Source: Sphingomonadales bacterium
GTDB taxonomy: Bacteria > Pseudomonadota > Alphaproteobacteria > Sphingomonadales > Sphingomonadaceae
Reading direction: 5' to 3'
DNA: 8,813 nt
NCBI GenBank assembly: GCA_025360285.1
Contig: JANYCM010000146.1
Location: 1-8,813 of the forward strand
Shown here in pieces: positions 1 to 5,334 of this stretch (position 1 is its first letter; every line of letters starts with the position of its first letter). The position numbers and the translations under genes were made by a program. The notes beneath the pieces were generated by a model. The model searched no databases. It was not told where the DNA came from and saw only the letters and a list, made by a program, of their open reading frames with translations.

Positions 1-95
1 CCCGTGCGCCACTAGACCCGAAGGTCTCGTTCGACTTGCATGTGTTAGGCATGCCGCCAGCGTTCGTTCTGAGCCAGGATCAAACTCTCAAGTTC
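1..95 (-). rRNA. rrs: 16S ribosomal RNA, 5' end only (gene runs off the left edge)
   Basis: Read on the minus strand, the segment contains the universal start of bacterial small-subunit rRNA: AGAGTTTGATCCTGGCTCAG begins at position 88, followed by the conserved GAACGCTGGCGGCATGCC and ACACATGCAAGTCGAACGA. The stretch GAGACCTTCGGGTCTAGTGG that follows is the variable V1 helix in the form found in sphingomonads. By alignment with E. coli numbering (8F primer site at nucleotide 8) the mature 5' end should lie near 95. Only the first ~95 of about 1,490 nucleotides are present, so the rest of the rRNA operon lies to the left of the window. Confidence 0.97.
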
Positions 96-264
96 ATGAT
101 CGAACTGATCGCCCCGACAGGCCAAGACCCGCCGAAACAAACAGCCCGTTTTAGGAGCTTATCTGTCTGCACAACGTTTCAACTTGGCATATTTGGCCCC
201 AGATTGCTCTGGAGCGATGTGCTTTGTGGTAACGTTTGTAAGGACATATAAGCAGCGTGTTTAA

Positions 265-300
265 CCACCGTGACCGGACCCTAAATTGCCCGGACGGTGG
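265..300 (-). other. Stem-loop in the 16S rRNA leader
   Basis: A 7-bp perfect inverted repeat (CCACCGT at 265-271, ACGGTGG at 294-300) encloses a second 4-bp pairing (CCGG at 274-277 with CCGG at 290-293). It lies between the boxA-like element and the mature 16S 5' end. Leaders of this kind usually fold and help processing by RNase III, but here that role is inferred from position only; pairing with the 3' flank of 16S cannot be checked because that flank is outside the window. Confidence 0.5.
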
Positions 301-336
301 ACCGCCGCCCACATGTCCCTTCATTCAACCTACAAT

Positions 337-389
337 GAGAAAGAGCGACACTGGCCTGTCCCCCGGAATATCCAGGATCTGACCAGTGT
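337..389 (-). promoter_or_regulatory. rRNA antitermination site: boxB-like hairpin followed by boxA-like element
   Basis: Read on the minus strand, a stem-loop comes first: ACACTGG (389-383) pairs with CCAGTGT (354-348), with an inner CCTG/CAGG pairing (376-373 with 358-355). It is directly followed by TCGCTCTTTCTC, whose GCTCTTT core (340-346) matches the core of the E. coli rrn boxA, TGCTCTTTAACA. A hairpin followed by boxA in an rRNA leader is the layout recognised by the NusB/NusE(S10) antitermination complex, which keeps long untranslated rRNA transcripts from Rho termination. The sequence match is direct; the function is inferred from position and order. Confidence 0.6.
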
Positions 390-462
390 ATATTTTTCGA
401 GGTCGGCGGCGATCCCATGAGACCTGAGTCTCGGCTGAGTTCGTCGTCGGCGACGGGGGCGG

Positions 463-491
463 CTTATGGGCCGATCGAAATTCCCCGTCAA
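463..491 (-). promoter_or_regulatory. Probable proximal rRNA promoter (sigma-70 type)
   Basis: On the minus strand a -35 box TTGACG (491-486) is separated by exactly 17 bp from a -10-like CATAAG (468-463). TTGACG with a 17-bp spacer and a TATAAG-like -10 is common in alphaproteobacterial strong promoters. Transcription would start near 456 and give a leader of about 360 nt before mature 16S, with boxB/boxA downstream of the start, as expected for a rRNA promoter. The start site is not proven. Confidence 0.6.
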
Positions 492-564
492 CAACTTTCT
501 TTCAGATTTTTGCCGGGTGATCCGGCGTCCATCGAAAGCCCCGGCACCGCAACAAAAGTCTTAA

Positions 565-581
565 CCCCTTGAAGAAAGGGG
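565..581. repeat. Short inverted repeat in the rRNA promoter region
   Basis: CCCCTT (565-570) and AAGGGG (576-581) form a perfect 6-bp stem with a 5-nt loop. It lies between the two rRNA promoter candidates. Read leftward it is followed by TTAAGACTTTTG, which is only weakly U-rich, so it is not called as a terminator. It could be a simple leader hairpin of a transcript from the distal promoter or a protein-binding site. Confidence 0.35.
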
Positions 582-645
582 CGAATTCTTCCGCCGCTGT
601 TGGCTGGCTGGCGAAACACCGAAGTGCTCGTCGGCCGGGAGTGGT

Positions 646-674
646 CATCTAGTCGGGGGGTTCCGCCGGCGCAA
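646..674 (-). promoter_or_regulatory. Possible distal rRNA promoter with upstream A-tract
   Basis: On the minus strand TTGCGC (674-669) lies 17 bp upstream of TAGATG (651-646). Just upstream are two A-runs (AAAAAAA near 708-702 and AAAAA near 683-679), which resemble an UP element bound by the RNA polymerase alpha subunit. The spacing is ideal but both boxes are weak matches, so this is a candidate second promoter of the rRNA operon. It starts about 70-100 bp after the end of the CBS-domain gene. Confidence 0.4.
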
Positions 675-775
675 CCCCTTTTTCGCATCGCATGACGTTT
701 TTTTGACCGCGCCCTCTATAAAACCCTCTTGTCCGGTAGGAATTGCCCGTCGGCACCACCCGAACCATCCCCGGA

Positions 776-1195
776 TCAGCTGGCGATATAGGCCTTCATC
801 GCCTGGGCTTCCGATTCGGCTTCCTCGATCCGGCACTTCACCAGATCGCCTATCGATACCAGGCCAAGGATTCGCGCCCCGTCCACCACTGGCAGATGGC
901 GAAAGCGGCGGTCGGTCATCACGGTCATCGCTTCGGCAAGGGTCGTCGCCGGCGGTGCCGTCACCACCGGCGACGACATAATCGCCGCCGCGCTGGTCGT
1001 CAGGATGTCGGCACCATGGGTATGCAGCCCGGCGCATATATCGCGCTCGCTCACCAGGCCGATGATGGCATCGCCGTCCAGCACCAGCACCGCGCCGATT
1101 CGGTGCCGGTGGAGCAACGCCGCGATGTCGGCGACACTGGTGTCGGCCGTTACCGAAATCAACGGCTTCTTGCCGGTGAGGATCGATCCGATCAT
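776..1195 (-). CDS. CBS-domain pair protein
   Basis: A 139-residue soluble protein made of two CBS motifs in tandem (a Bateman module) and nothing else: CBS1 about residues 10-60 (ending in IIGLVSERDI), CBS2 about 75-125 (RHLPVVDGARILGLVSIGDL). The repeated GLVS(E/I)xD motif is diagnostic. Stand-alone pairs of this type commonly bind adenosine nucleotides (AMP, ATP or SAM) and regulate a partner; neither ligand nor partner can be read here. The ATG at 1195 is preferred over the in-frame GTG at 1198 because the GGAG ribosome-binding site is 6 nt from the ATG and only 3 nt from the GTG. It is divergent from the small membrane protein gene at 1280 and sits just upstream of the rRNA promoters. 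Its end (SEAQAMKAYIAS) is typical for alphaproteobacterial members. Confidence 0.9.
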   Translation of the reverse strand: MIGSILTGKKPLISVTADTSVADIAALLHRHRIGAVLVLDGDAIIGLVSERDICAGLHTHGADILTTSAAAIMSSPVVTAPPATTLAEAMTVMTDRRFRHLPVVDGARILGLVSIGDLVKCRIEEAESEAQAMKAYIAS

Positions 1196-1279
1196 CACTC
1201 TCTCCCCAATATGATTCTGTCCGGCGTCTGTTGCGCCCTATGCAGCGATCATCGCGCGATTCGCGCCGGAAGGCAAAGC

Positions 1280-1579
1280 ATGAACCCTGCCCCGCACCAA
1301 GGCGACCAACCCGCCGAACGCAGCCATGGCGATCACTGGCGCCGCTTCCGCCGCCTGATGCTGGTGATGACCATGGTGGCTCTGGCCACCGCCGGTGTGG
1401 CGGTATGGCAATTGCGCGCCGATGGGGTGCCCTTCCACCTGCATTTCGTGCTGGCCATGGGCGGCGGCATCATCATCGCGCTGCTGCTCGCCGGCGCCCT
1501 GATGGGCCTGGCTTTTGTGTCGAATCGCTCCGGCCATGATGCCGAAGTCGGCAATGCGAGTGGGGACAGCGACGATTGA
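1280..1579 (+). CDS. Small two-helix membrane protein, function unknown
   Basis: A 99-residue protein starting at the ATG at 1280, which has a strong GGAAGG ribosome-binding site 6 nt upstream. The same frame is open further left, but that part is opposite the CBS gene and is not credible coding. Seen in the protein: a His-rich hydrophilic N-terminus (1-20), an Arg cluster WRRFRR (20-25), a first membrane helix at about 26-44, a short loop, a second helix at about 54-80 with small-residue packing motifs (GGG, AGALMG), and an acidic tail (GDSDD). The Arg cluster before helix 1 predicts that both termini are cytoplasmic. I do not recognise a named family; sphingomonad genomes carry many small proteins of this kind. 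No neighbour suggests a role, apart from the shared 84-bp divergent promoter region with the CBS gene. Confidence 0.75.
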   Translation: MNPAPHQGDQPAERSHGDHWRRFRRLMLVMTMVALATAGVAVWQLRADGVPFHLHFVLAMGGGIIIALLLAGALMGLAFVSNRSGHDAEVGNASGDSDD

Positions 1580-1582
1580 CGG

Positions 1583-1599
1583 CCTGATTCGGGATCAGG
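1583..1599 (+). terminator. Weak hairpin just after the small membrane protein gene
   Basis: CCTGAT (1583-1588) and ATCAGG (1594-1599) form a perfect 6-bp stem with a 5-nt TCGGG loop, starting 3 nt after the stop codon. There is no U-tract behind it, so it is either a weak terminator or a 3'-end stabilising hairpin. Confidence 0.35.
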
Positions 1600-1638
1600 G
1601 TATGAGCATCTATCCTACGCAAACCAGATAGGTTATGA

Positions 1639-1655
1639 GAGTGGCTCAGCCGCTC
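1639..1655. repeat. Compact stem-loop in the gap between the small membrane protein and DUF4167 genes
   Basis: GAGTGGC (1639-1645) and GCCGCTC (1649-1655) form a 7-bp stem with one G-T wobble and a 3-nt loop. A further 5-bp stem (CGGCC 1684-1688, GGCCG 1695-1699) lies nearby. The gap is between two converging genes, so these hairpins may help end transcription from either side, but neither has a clear U-run. Confidence 0.35.
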
Positions 1656-1783
1656 CTTGATATTGATACAATCGATTACGCTCCGGCCGGACTTGGCCGA
1701 CAAGACCTGTAAAAACCGGCCGAAACAGGAAAATAAGGAAAATAACGACCGGGTGGGCAATCCCCCCCCCCGCCGCGACTCAA

Positions 1784-2791
1784 TCAGCCTTCCGCCGGCG
1801 CATCGGCAACCAGCTTGCGCGGCCGGCCGCGGCGGCGCGGCGCAGGGGCCTCGTCATTTGCCGCCTGCGGGACTGTTTCGACAGGCGCTTCCATCACCAC
1901 AACAGGGGCAACGCTGGCCTCGCGTCGCGGCGCACGCGGCGCGCGTTCAACCGGCGCATCATCATTGCCGCGCGACACCCGCAAGGTCGCAGGGCCGGGC
2001 AGGCCGGGAATCGGCCCTTCATCGATCGGCGCCGGTTCAACAAAAGCTGCACGCGCCGGTTCCGGACGCCGTTCGGGCCGTTCCCGGCGTTCGCCGCGAT
2101 CCGGGTTGCGGTTGGCGTCGTTGCGCCCGCCTTCATTGCGGCTACCGTCGTTACGACTGCCTTCGTTGCGGTTGCCATTGCCATTCCAGGGCTGGCGCTC
2201 ACGCGGGGATTCGCTGTCGCGACGCGGCTCACGGTTACCGTCACGCTGGCCCTGCTCGCGCTGGCCCTGTTCACGCTGGGGTTGCTCGCGCTGGCCATTA
2301 TCGCGGGCATTGCGGTCACGGTTACCACCGCGATCATCCCGCCAATTGTTGCGACCATCGTCGCTTCGGGCGTCATTGCGCGGATCGCCCCGCTGATCAT
2401 TCCGGCCATCGTCACGATCGTCGCGGGCTTCGGCGCGATCGCCATCCTGGTCCTCGTCATCGCCATCACCGTCATCGCCATTGGCATAGCCGGCGCTGTC
2501 GTCTTCATAAAATTCGCGGCCGCGCTGACGGCCCTGTTCGGGCTGGCGTTCACGATAATCGCCGAGCACGCGGTAATAATGATCGGCATATTGCAGATAA
2601 TATTCCGCCGTCACCCGGTCGCCGGCCTGTTGCGCATCACGCGCCAGGGCTCGATATTTTTCCAGCAACTGGCTGGCATTGCCGCGCTGGCGATTGTCGA
2701 GCCGGTTGCCGTAATTGCCGCCGCCGTTCATCTGCTGCGGGCGCGGGCCATTGCCGCCGCGGCGTCGCCGGTTCTGATTGTTCCTGATCAA
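1784..2791 (-). CDS. DUF4167 domain-containing protein
   Basis: A 335-residue protein. Residues about 1-80 are the DUF4167 domain: Arg/Asn/Gly-rich start, RLDNRQRGNASQLLEKY, then RDAQQAGDRVTAEYYLQYAD and HYYRVLGD. This family is found across alphaproteobacteria; its function is not established, though a nucleic-acid-binding role is often suspected from the basic N-terminus. Residues about 90-240 are low-complexity and highly charged (Asp/Arg/Asn/Gly, with GQREQ and SRN(D/E)G repeats) and probably disordered. The tail RRRGRPRK (319-326) contains an AT-hook-like GRP core. The start is a TTG at 2791 with GGGGA 7 nt upstream; no ATG lies nearby in frame before the conserved domain, and MIRNNQNRRRRG fits usual N-termini of the family. 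It follows the long operon on the same strand after a 205-bp gap, so it probably has its own promoter. Confidence 0.88.
   Translation of the reverse strand: MIRNNQNRRRRGGNGPRPQQMNGGGNYGNRLDNRQRGNASQLLEKYRALARDAQQAGDRVTAEYYLQYADHYYRVLGDYRERQPEQGRQRGREFYEDDSAGYANGDDGDGDDEDQDGDRAEARDDRDDGRNDQRGDPRNDARSDDGRNNWRDDRGGNRDRNARDNGQREQPQREQGQREQGQRDGNREPRRDSESPRERQPWNGNGNRNEGSRNDGSRNEGGRNDANRNPDRGERRERPERRPEPARAAFVEPAPIDEGPIPGLPGPATLRVSRGNDDAPVERAPRAPRREASVAPVVVMEAPVETVPQAANDEAPAPRRRGRPRKLVADAPAEG
2105..2173 (-). repeat. In-gene repeat coding SRN(D/E)G units of the DUF4167 protein
   Basis: Residues about 207-229 read as five imperfect short units of the type (N/S/G)RN(D/E)x. The DNA is correspondingly repetitive (variants of TTGCG/TTACG plus CTGCC on the plus strand). 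Such tracts often change in length by slippage, so unit number may vary between strains. Confidence 0.6.
2237..2296 (-). repeat. In-gene repeat coding GQREQ units of the DUF4167 protein
   Basis: Residues 166-185 are four pentapeptide units: GQREQ, PQREQ, GQREQ and GQRDG. On the plus strand the DNA shows repeated CTGGCCCTG and CGCGCTGG words with period 15. This is a 15-bp tandem repeat within the disordered part of the protein. Confidence 0.7.
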
Positions 2792-2850
2792 CTTTGCGTC
2801 CCCGTATCGACGGACGGCGTTAGCCGTGATGCTGGCAAGGTTCGACCCTG

Positions 2851-2939
2851 TAGTCCGGCTTTTCGCTTCTGGTCACTCCCGAAGAGTGCCGTGGCCGGAC
2901 CTGCAATTTCGAAGGGTGAGGGACTTGATCCACCTCACC
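2851..2939 (-). other. Structured intergenic element upstream of DUF4167 (candidate leader or small RNA)
   Basis: Two clear stem-loops lie in the 205-bp gap. Read leftward, the first pairs GGTGAGG with CCTCACC (2939-2933 with 2921-2915, 7 bp, 11-nt loop). The second is a two-level hairpin: GTCCGGC pairs with GCCGGAC (2900-2894 with 2859-2853, 7 bp) and encloses CACTC/GAGTG (2888-2884 with 2878-2874) closed by a TTCGG loop that resembles the stable UUCG type on the minus strand. No U-run follows either stem, so they are not simple intrinsic terminators. The element ends about 60 nt before the DUF4167 start, which fits a 5' leader; a separate small RNA is also possible. I do not recognise it as a known RNA family. 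Confidence 0.45.
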
Positions 2940-2996
2940 TGCTTCCCGTCTAGCGGTGAATGGCCGGGCTTCCAAGGGAAAAATGTCAAAGGGTCT

Positions 2997-3725
2997 TCAG
3001 CGGTCGAGTTCGATGAGTTCATACCAGGTCTGCATATAACCGCCGACACCGCCGCAAACGAAGATCGCATCGTCATCGGCGGTTACCCACATGTCATAGG
3101 GTGGATGCTGGGTGCCCCCCATCGCCGCTTCATCGACAAAGCGGAAATGCCGGCAGGCAAAGGTGCCGGCGGCGACGGTCTTTTCAGCTTCGCCGACATA
3201 TTCGAGGTGGATATCAACCCGCGCCAGTTGCGGCGGCGTTGCGCCGCGATGGTCGGGCGACGGCAGCAACACGGTGATATGGCGGCGATGCGGCCCGGCG
3301 CCGGTATCCATGCAGCGCGTCAGATAGCCATCGCCGACGATCGGGTGGGTGCCGAACCCCACCATGGCATCGGGAATCGCCAGGCGCTGCGACAGCCGGC
3401 CGATCGTCGGGCCAAAGCTTTCGCATTCGGCGATGCCGGCCTGATGATCGAAGCGAATCCAGCCCGAGCCGAGAAATTGGTCATCCAGGCTGAGCCGCAC
3501 ATGACAATCCATCGGCTTTCCGGCGGCATCGAGCGAATAGAGAATGTCGCGCATCACCGTCGGCGCCGGTTCCTCGATCTCGCAATGGGCGCGAATCGTA
3601 ACGGCGCCGCTGGTGTGCCGGGTGAAGGCGAAATCCTCGCGGCCGCGCTCCTGATCGAATCGCTCAGGCTTTTTGGAGGTATAGCGGATGCGGCCAGTGA
3701 TCCGCCGATGCGCCATGCCGGTCAT
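2997..3725 (-). CDS. Uncharacterised soluble protein with DUF3108-like C-terminal part; last gene of the operon
   Basis: A 242-residue protein without signal peptide or membrane helix. It is not assigned to a family with certainty. The C-terminal third (TVAAGTFACRHFRF about 183-196, then YDMWVTADDD and GGYMQTWYEL) has the pattern of the beta-sandwich DUF3108 proteins: a (V/P)AGTF(E/D)CxxxxF strand, then a YxxWV strand, then a YELxxL ending. The middle (about 80-135) holds a GSGWIRFDH strand, Cys101, and a conserved-looking GFGTHPIVGDGYLTR. The start at 3725 overlaps the stop of the upstream dehydrogenase by 4 nt (ATGA) and has AAGGTGG 7 nt upstream; an alternative ATG at 3716 has GGGGA 8 nt upstream. 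As the last gene of the coupled operon it probably serves the same pathway as the two dehydrogenases, perhaps binding their substrate; this is inference. Confidence 0.75.
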   Translation of the reverse strand: MTGMAHRRITGRIRYTSKKPERFDQERGREDFAFTRHTSGAVTIRAHCEIEEPAPTVMRDILYSLDAAGKPMDCHVRLSLDDQFLGSGWIRFDHQAGIAECESFGPTIGRLSQRLAIPDAMVGFGTHPIVGDGYLTRCMDTGAGPHRRHITVLLPSPDHRGATPPQLARVDIHLEYVGEAEKTVAAGTFACRHFRFVDEAAMGGTQHPPYDMWVTADDDAIFVCGGVGGYMQTWYELIELDR

Positions 3726-4528
3726 CCCCGCGCCACCTTGGGCGCCAGGCTCGCCATCATCCGGAACAATTGTGGCGGGTCGCTGCGCATGAGATCGAGC
3801 AACTGCATTTCGGGCGCGCCGGGCCGGCCGACCGGGATTTCCGGCGTATCACTGGCCAGGGCGTCCATAATCTGGCCGGCGGCTTCATCGATGCTGATTC
3901 CGGCGTTGACCGGGTCGTCATTGGGGCCATTGACGCTGCCATCACCCTTCAGGGCATTGGCAGCGATCGATGTGGCGACAAAGCCCGGCGTCACGACATG
4001 AACGGTGATGCCATATTGCGCCGTTTCGGCGCGCAGCGCGTCCGACCAGCCGACCATGGCATGTTTGGCGGCGCAATAGGCCGTGCGCAGCGGCGACCCC
4101 ACCTTGCCGGCAACCGAGGCATTGTTGACGATGGCGCCATGGCCGCGCCGCACCATCGCCGGCAGCAGCAATTGCGTCAGCCGCAGCGGCGCGAAGAAAT
4201 CCACTTCCATGATGCGGCGGTAAACCTCGAAATCAGTATCCAGCGCCAGACTGCGCTGCGAAATGCCGGCATTGTTGACCAGAATGTCGATACCGCCGGT
4301 CTTGGCCTCGGCTTCGGCCACAACTTGCGGCAGCACGGCAAGGTCGGTGGTTTCAAACGGCAGAACGAGGGTTGACGCCTGGCAACGGCCAGCAACATCC
4401 TGCAACGCATCGGTGCGCCGGCCAGACAGCACCAGCCGCGCCCCGGCCCGGGCAAAGGCCAGCGCCAGCCCCTCGCCAATGCCCGACGAAGCCCCGGTGA
4501 TCCATACCGTCTTGCCGGCAAATTCCAT
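3722..4528 (-). CDS. Short-chain dehydrogenase/reductase, second paralogue
   Basis: A 268-residue classical SDR with a Rossmann fold, expected to be a cytoplasmic NAD(P)-dependent oxidoreductase. From the ATG at 4528: cofactor motif TGASSGIG at 11-18, LSGRR after the second strand (an Arg there favours NADP(H)), NNAG at 85-88, catalytic Ser138, and Tyr151-x3-Lys155 (YCAAK), then TPGFV. The position that normally holds the tetrad Asn (in the vNxxG motif) is Asp110 (MEVDFFAP). An in-frame TTG at 4534 would add two residues, but the ATG is preferred: it gives MEFAGKTVWITG, identical to the paralogue's start, and has AGGGCGG upstream. It begins 2 nt after the first SDR ends and overlaps the next gene by 4 nt. 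The substrate is unknown; the C-terminal region after the PG motif differs most from its neighbour. Confidence 0.93.
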   Translation of the reverse strand: MEFAGKTVWITGASSGIGEGLALAFARAGARLVLSGRRTDALQDVAGRCQASTLVLPFETTDLAVLPQVVAEAEAKTGGIDILVNNAGISQRSLALDTDFEVYRRIMEVDFFAPLRLTQLLLPAMVRRGHGAIVNNASVAGKVGSPLRTAYCAAKHAMVGWSDALRAETAQYGITVHVVTPGFVATSIAANALKGDGSVNGPNDDPVNAGISIDEAAGQIMDALASDTPEIPVGRPGAPEMQLLDLMRSDPPQLFRMMASLAPKVARG

Positions 4529-4530
4529 CG

Positions 4531-5331
4531 TCAACCGCCCTTTGCCATTTGCGCGCCCATCCCGGCCATCAGGTCGAACACCTGGTCCGGACTGGCTTTC
4601 AGCATATCGAGAATGGCCATTTCGGGGCCACGGCCGACCGGGATTTCGCGCTGGCCCGCCTTGAAGCCGGCAATGATCTGCTGCGCCGCCTCATCAGTAT
4701 CGATGCCGCGATCGACGGCCGCATTGGGCGCGCCGTGCGCCTTGCCATCGGGGCCAAGCGATGTCGTAGCGATCGCGGTCTTGACGAACCCCGGCGTAAT
4801 AACGGTGATGTTAATGCCTTCGTGCGCAACTTCGCTGCGCAACGCATCGAAAAATCCGGTGAGCGCGAATTTGGCGGCGCAATAAGCGGTGGCACCCGGA
4901 TTGCCGAACTTGCCCGACAGGCTGGACACCGCCGCAATATGCCCCGAACCCCGCGCCCGCATGGCCGGCAGGACAAGCTGGGTCAGTCGCAGGGGCGCGA
5001 AGAAATCGACCTCCATGATTTTCTGATAGACTTCGAACTGGACATCACGGGCCAGCCCACGCGCACCGATGCCGGCATTGTTGACGAGCAGGTCGATCTG
5101 CCCGGTCACCGCCTCGGCGCGCGCCACGATCGCAGGCAGCGCCTCCAGGTCGGTCGCATCAAAGGCGAGAATGGCCGATCCAGGGCAGGCCACCGCCACC
5201 TCGGCGAGCGCTGCTTCGTTGCGCCCTGACAGGATCAGCCGCGCGCCTTCCGCTGCCAGCGCCAGTGCCAGCCCGCGGCCGATGCCCGACGAGGCCCCGG
5301 TGATCCAGACCGTCTTGCCCGCGAATTCCAT
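4531..5331 (-). CDS. Short-chain dehydrogenase/reductase, first paralogue
   Basis: A 266-residue classical SDR. Motifs: TGASSGIG at 11-18, LSGRN after the second strand, NNAG at 84-87, catalytic Ser at 136/137 (VSSLSG), and Tyr150-x3-Lys154 (YCAAK), followed by TPGFV. As in the adjacent paralogue, the tetrad Asn position is Asp (Asp109 in MEVDFFAPLRLTQ). The two proteins share their first 18 residues exactly and most of the core, so they are a tandem duplication; they diverge in the substrate loop (about 190-215) and toward the C-terminus. The ATG at 5331 is 3 nt after the NnrU-family gene stops, with GGGG in a suitable place for ribosome binding. Typical substrates of this broad family are alcohols, ketones and acyl or steroid-like compounds; none can be chosen here. 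Confidence 0.93.
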   Translation of the reverse strand: MEFAGKTVWITGASSGIGRGLALALAAEGARLILSGRNEAALAEVAVACPGSAILAFDATDLEALPAIVARAEAVTGQIDLLVNNAGIGARGLARDVQFEVYQKIMEVDFFAPLRLTQLVLPAMRARGSGHIAAVSSLSGKFGNPGATAYCAAKFALTGFFDALRSEVAHEGINITVITPGFVKTAIATTSLGPDGKAHGAPNAAVDRGIDTDEAAQQIIAGFKAGQREIPVGRGPEMAILDMLKASPDQVFDLMAGMGAQMAKGG

Positions 5332-5334
5332 GAT

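Noticed and set aside
36..251. 71-codon open frame on the plus strand starting MHVLGMPPAFVLSQDQ
   Set aside because: It is antisense to the 16S rRNA 5' end and its leader. The MPPAFVLSQDQ motif is a well-known spurious translation of the 16S complement.
743..1279. Upstream extension of the small membrane protein frame to 743
   Set aside because: This part lies opposite the CBS-domain gene and has composition of a shadow frame. The strong ribosome-binding site at 1280 marks the true start.
1238..1554. Minus-strand open frames opposite the small membrane protein
   Set aside because: They are shadows without ribosome-binding sites, rich in His/Gln/Arg from reversed hydrophobic codons.
2838..2858. 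TTCGA within GGTTCGACC on the plus strand as a possible tRNA T-loop
   Set aside because: The flanking 5-nt arms do not pair, and no anticodon arm, D arm or acceptor stem could be found around it.
1657..2953. Long plus-strand open frames opposite DUF4167, including a very hydrophobic one at 2282-2953
   Set aside because: They are antisense shadows. The Asp/Arg-rich codons of DUF4167 read in reverse give Ile/Val/Ala-rich text that mimics membrane helices. No ribosome-binding site or family motif supports them.
2960..2990. TTGACA at 2988-2983 (minus) as a -35 box for DUF4167
   Set aside because: No acceptable -10 box lies 16-19 bp downstream; the sequence there is CGGCCATT.
2778..4001. 407-codon plus-strand open frame
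   Set aside because: It runs antisense through two genes with clear motifs and good coupling, and shows no recognisable domain. High GC makes long shadow frames common.
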